Of a stretch of DNA of 6,689 nt, positions 5,694-6,689 are shown in pieces (the stretch's first letter is position 1; each line of letters starts with the position of its first letter). Source of the DNA: Chthoniobacterales bacterium (GTDB lineage Bacteria; Verrucomicrobiota; Verrucomicrobiia; Chthoniobacterales; UBA10450); NCBI GenBank assembly GCA_013812515.1, contig JACCTI010000227.1, positions 1 to 6,689 on the forward strand. The letters run 5' to 3'. The notes under the pieces were generated by a model. It saw only the letters and a program-made list of their open reading frames with translations, did no database searches and was not told the origin of the DNA. Position numbers and translations under genes: made by a program.

Positions 5694-6689
5694 TGGTTGC
5701 TTCAATCGGAAATTGCAAATCGCAAATCGCAAATCCGTTGCCCTGGTTCTCCGCCGGCTGCTTTCCGCTCTACCTCGCGCCGATGGCTGGCGTGTCGGAT
5801 AAAATTTTCCGCCAACTCTGCAAAGAACGCGGTGCCGACGTCCTTGTGACCGAGTTCGTCTCGGCTGAAGGGGTTTTCCGCCGGAACGAACGAACGCGCG
5901 AGTATCTCGATTTCGATGAATGCGAGCGCCCGCTCGGCGTTCAACTTTTCGGGGGAAATGCGGAGCACATGGCGGAAGGGGCGCGTCATGTCATCGAGTG
6001 GGTCCAGCCCGATTTCATCGACCTGAACTTCGGTTGTCCCGTGAACAAGGTCGTAGCGAAGAACGGCGGCTCCGCGCTACTCAAGGACTGCCCGGCCCTC
6101 GCCGCGGTCGCGAGCGCGGTGGTTCGTGCCTCCGCGCCAGTGCCGGTGACGGCAAAAATTCGCATCGGTTGGGACGACAACTCGATTAATGCGACGAGGG
6201 TCGCGCGCATCCTCGAAGACGTGGGGATCGCCGCCATCGCCGTGCATGGCCGGACGCGGGCGCAGGGGTACTCCGGACCGGCGAATTGGGATGTGATCGG
6301 CGAAGTCGCTGCCGCCGTCGACGTGCCGGTGATCGGTAACGGTGACATCGCAAATGCCGCCGATGTGGCGCGCCGCCGCGCCGAAACTGACATCGCCGGC
6401 GTGATGATTGGCCGCACAGCGATGAGCGCGCCTTGGATTTTCGAGCAGATTAAACATGAGCTCGCGACGGGCGAGTTGGTGCCGCCGCCGGAATTATCGG
6501 AGCGCTGGGCATTAATTCAGCGCCATTGCGAGCTCGCCGTCGAAGAATGGCAAAACGAAGAGCAGGCGATGCGCTCGATGCGCTCACGTTTGATGGCCTA
6601 TTCCAAAGGTTTTCCGAGCAGCAAACTCCTGCGCGAAAAATTCCAGCAGGTCTCCACTCTGGCGAAATTGGAAGAAATTGCCGACGAGC
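5693..6689 (+). CDS. dus: tRNA-dihydrouridine synthase, DusB-like (3' end outside window)
   Basis: This FMN enzyme reduces uridine to dihydrouridine in tRNA with NADPH. The 332 residues present cover nearly the whole family length. The TIM-barrel core shows APMAGVSD (29-36), which binds FMN, VTEFVSAEG (52-60), GVQLFGGNAE (82-91), NFGCPVNKVV (112-121) with the catalytic Cys115, AKIRIGW (154-160) with Lys155, VHGRTRAQGYSGPANW (184-199) with His185, GNGDI (215-219) and the phosphate-binding MIGRTAM (238-244). The C-terminal helical tRNA-binding domain begins near 265. HGRTR.Q.Y.G.A.W is typical of the DusB group. The ATG at 5693 overlaps the stop of the previous gene (TAATG). It adds about 15 residues (MVASIGNCKSQIANP) made largely of a 7-bp tandem repeat; a TTG at 5738 would give a start closer to homologues. 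The stop codon is not in the window. Confidence 0.95.
   Translation, partial: MVASIGNCKSQIANPLPWFSAGCFPLYLAPMAGVSDKIFRQLCKERGADVLVTEFVSAEGVFRRNERTREYLDFDECERPLGVQLFGGNAEHMAEGARHVIEWVQPDFIDLNFGCPVNKVVAKNGGSALLKDCPALAAVASAVVRASAPVPVTAKIRIGWDDNSINATRVARILEDVGIAAIAVHGRTRAQGYSGPANWDVIGEVAAAVDVPVIGNGDIANAADVARRRAETDIAGVMIGRTAMSAPWIFEQIKHELATGELVPPPELSERWALIQRHCELAVEEWQNEEQAMRSMRSRLMAYSKGFPSSKLLREKFQQVSTLAKLEEIADE
5715..5735 (+). repeat. Three perfect GCAAATC units inside the dus start region
   Basis: GCAAATC occurs three times head to tail at 5715-5721, 5722-5728 and 5729-5735. The 21 bp equal exactly seven codons, so the reading frame is kept, encoding about CKSQIANP. Strings of this type are, from memory, common dispersed repeats between genes in PVC genomes. 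Here the copy falls between the overlapping ATG (5693) and the conserved dus core. Confidence 0.75.

Noticed and set aside
1940..6689. Defence or mobile island because of a helicase next to membrane and RNA-modification genes
   Set aside because: DinG, LptF/G and Dus are ordinary housekeeping families; no nuclease, integrase, toxin or sensor domain accompanies them.

Overview
The window looks like a piece of a GC-rich chromosome from a Verrucomicrobiota-type bacterium (PVC group). This rests on three things. The first gene is a secreted or anchored protein built from a 32-residue W..DP.AA..WA..LP.G..R repeat, a style I associate with soil Verrucomicrobia. A small gene resembles a PVC-group family that I know only from memory. 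The non-coding DNA carries short dispersed repeats (CCACGGAT-ACACGGAT and GCAAATC types). An LPS-transport permease shows that the cell has an outer membrane. The taxonomic call is inference, not a database result.

Layout. Positions 1-1537 (minus) hold the repeat protein, whose 3' end lies outside the window. Positions 1538-1939 are non-coding and repeat-rich: a good promoter for the repeat protein, three tandem CACGGAT units, a small perfect hairpin, a 61-bp element with TGTAGC/GCTACA ends, a split direct repeat, and an inverted CCACGGAT copy ending 1 bp from the stop codon of the next gene. Positions 1940-3922 (minus) hold a DinG/YoaA-type iron-sulfur DNA helicase. A short divergent region (3923-4044) separates it from a plus-strand operon: an LptF/LptG-family permease (4045-5184), a 169-aa protein of unknown function (5184-5693) and a DusB-type tRNA-dihydrouridine synthase (5693-6689, cut by the window edge).

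How the genes relate. The three plus-strand genes overlap by one base at each junction (TGATG, then TAATG) and lack obvious Shine-Dalgarno sites at the inner starts, so translational coupling is likely. The permease acts in envelope biogenesis and Dus in tRNA modification. Nothing in the sequence gives them one shared pathway, so the grouping may only be co-expression. DinG and the repeat protein lie on the other strand with about 400 bp of repeats between them.

I found no defence system, CRISPR array, transposase, phage gene, rRNA or tRNA. The points most worth a second look are the indel-free 32-residue solenoid, the inverted-repeat-bounded non-coding block, and a 7-bp GCAAATC tandem repeat inside the start region of dus, with related motifs close to the starts of the other two main genes.
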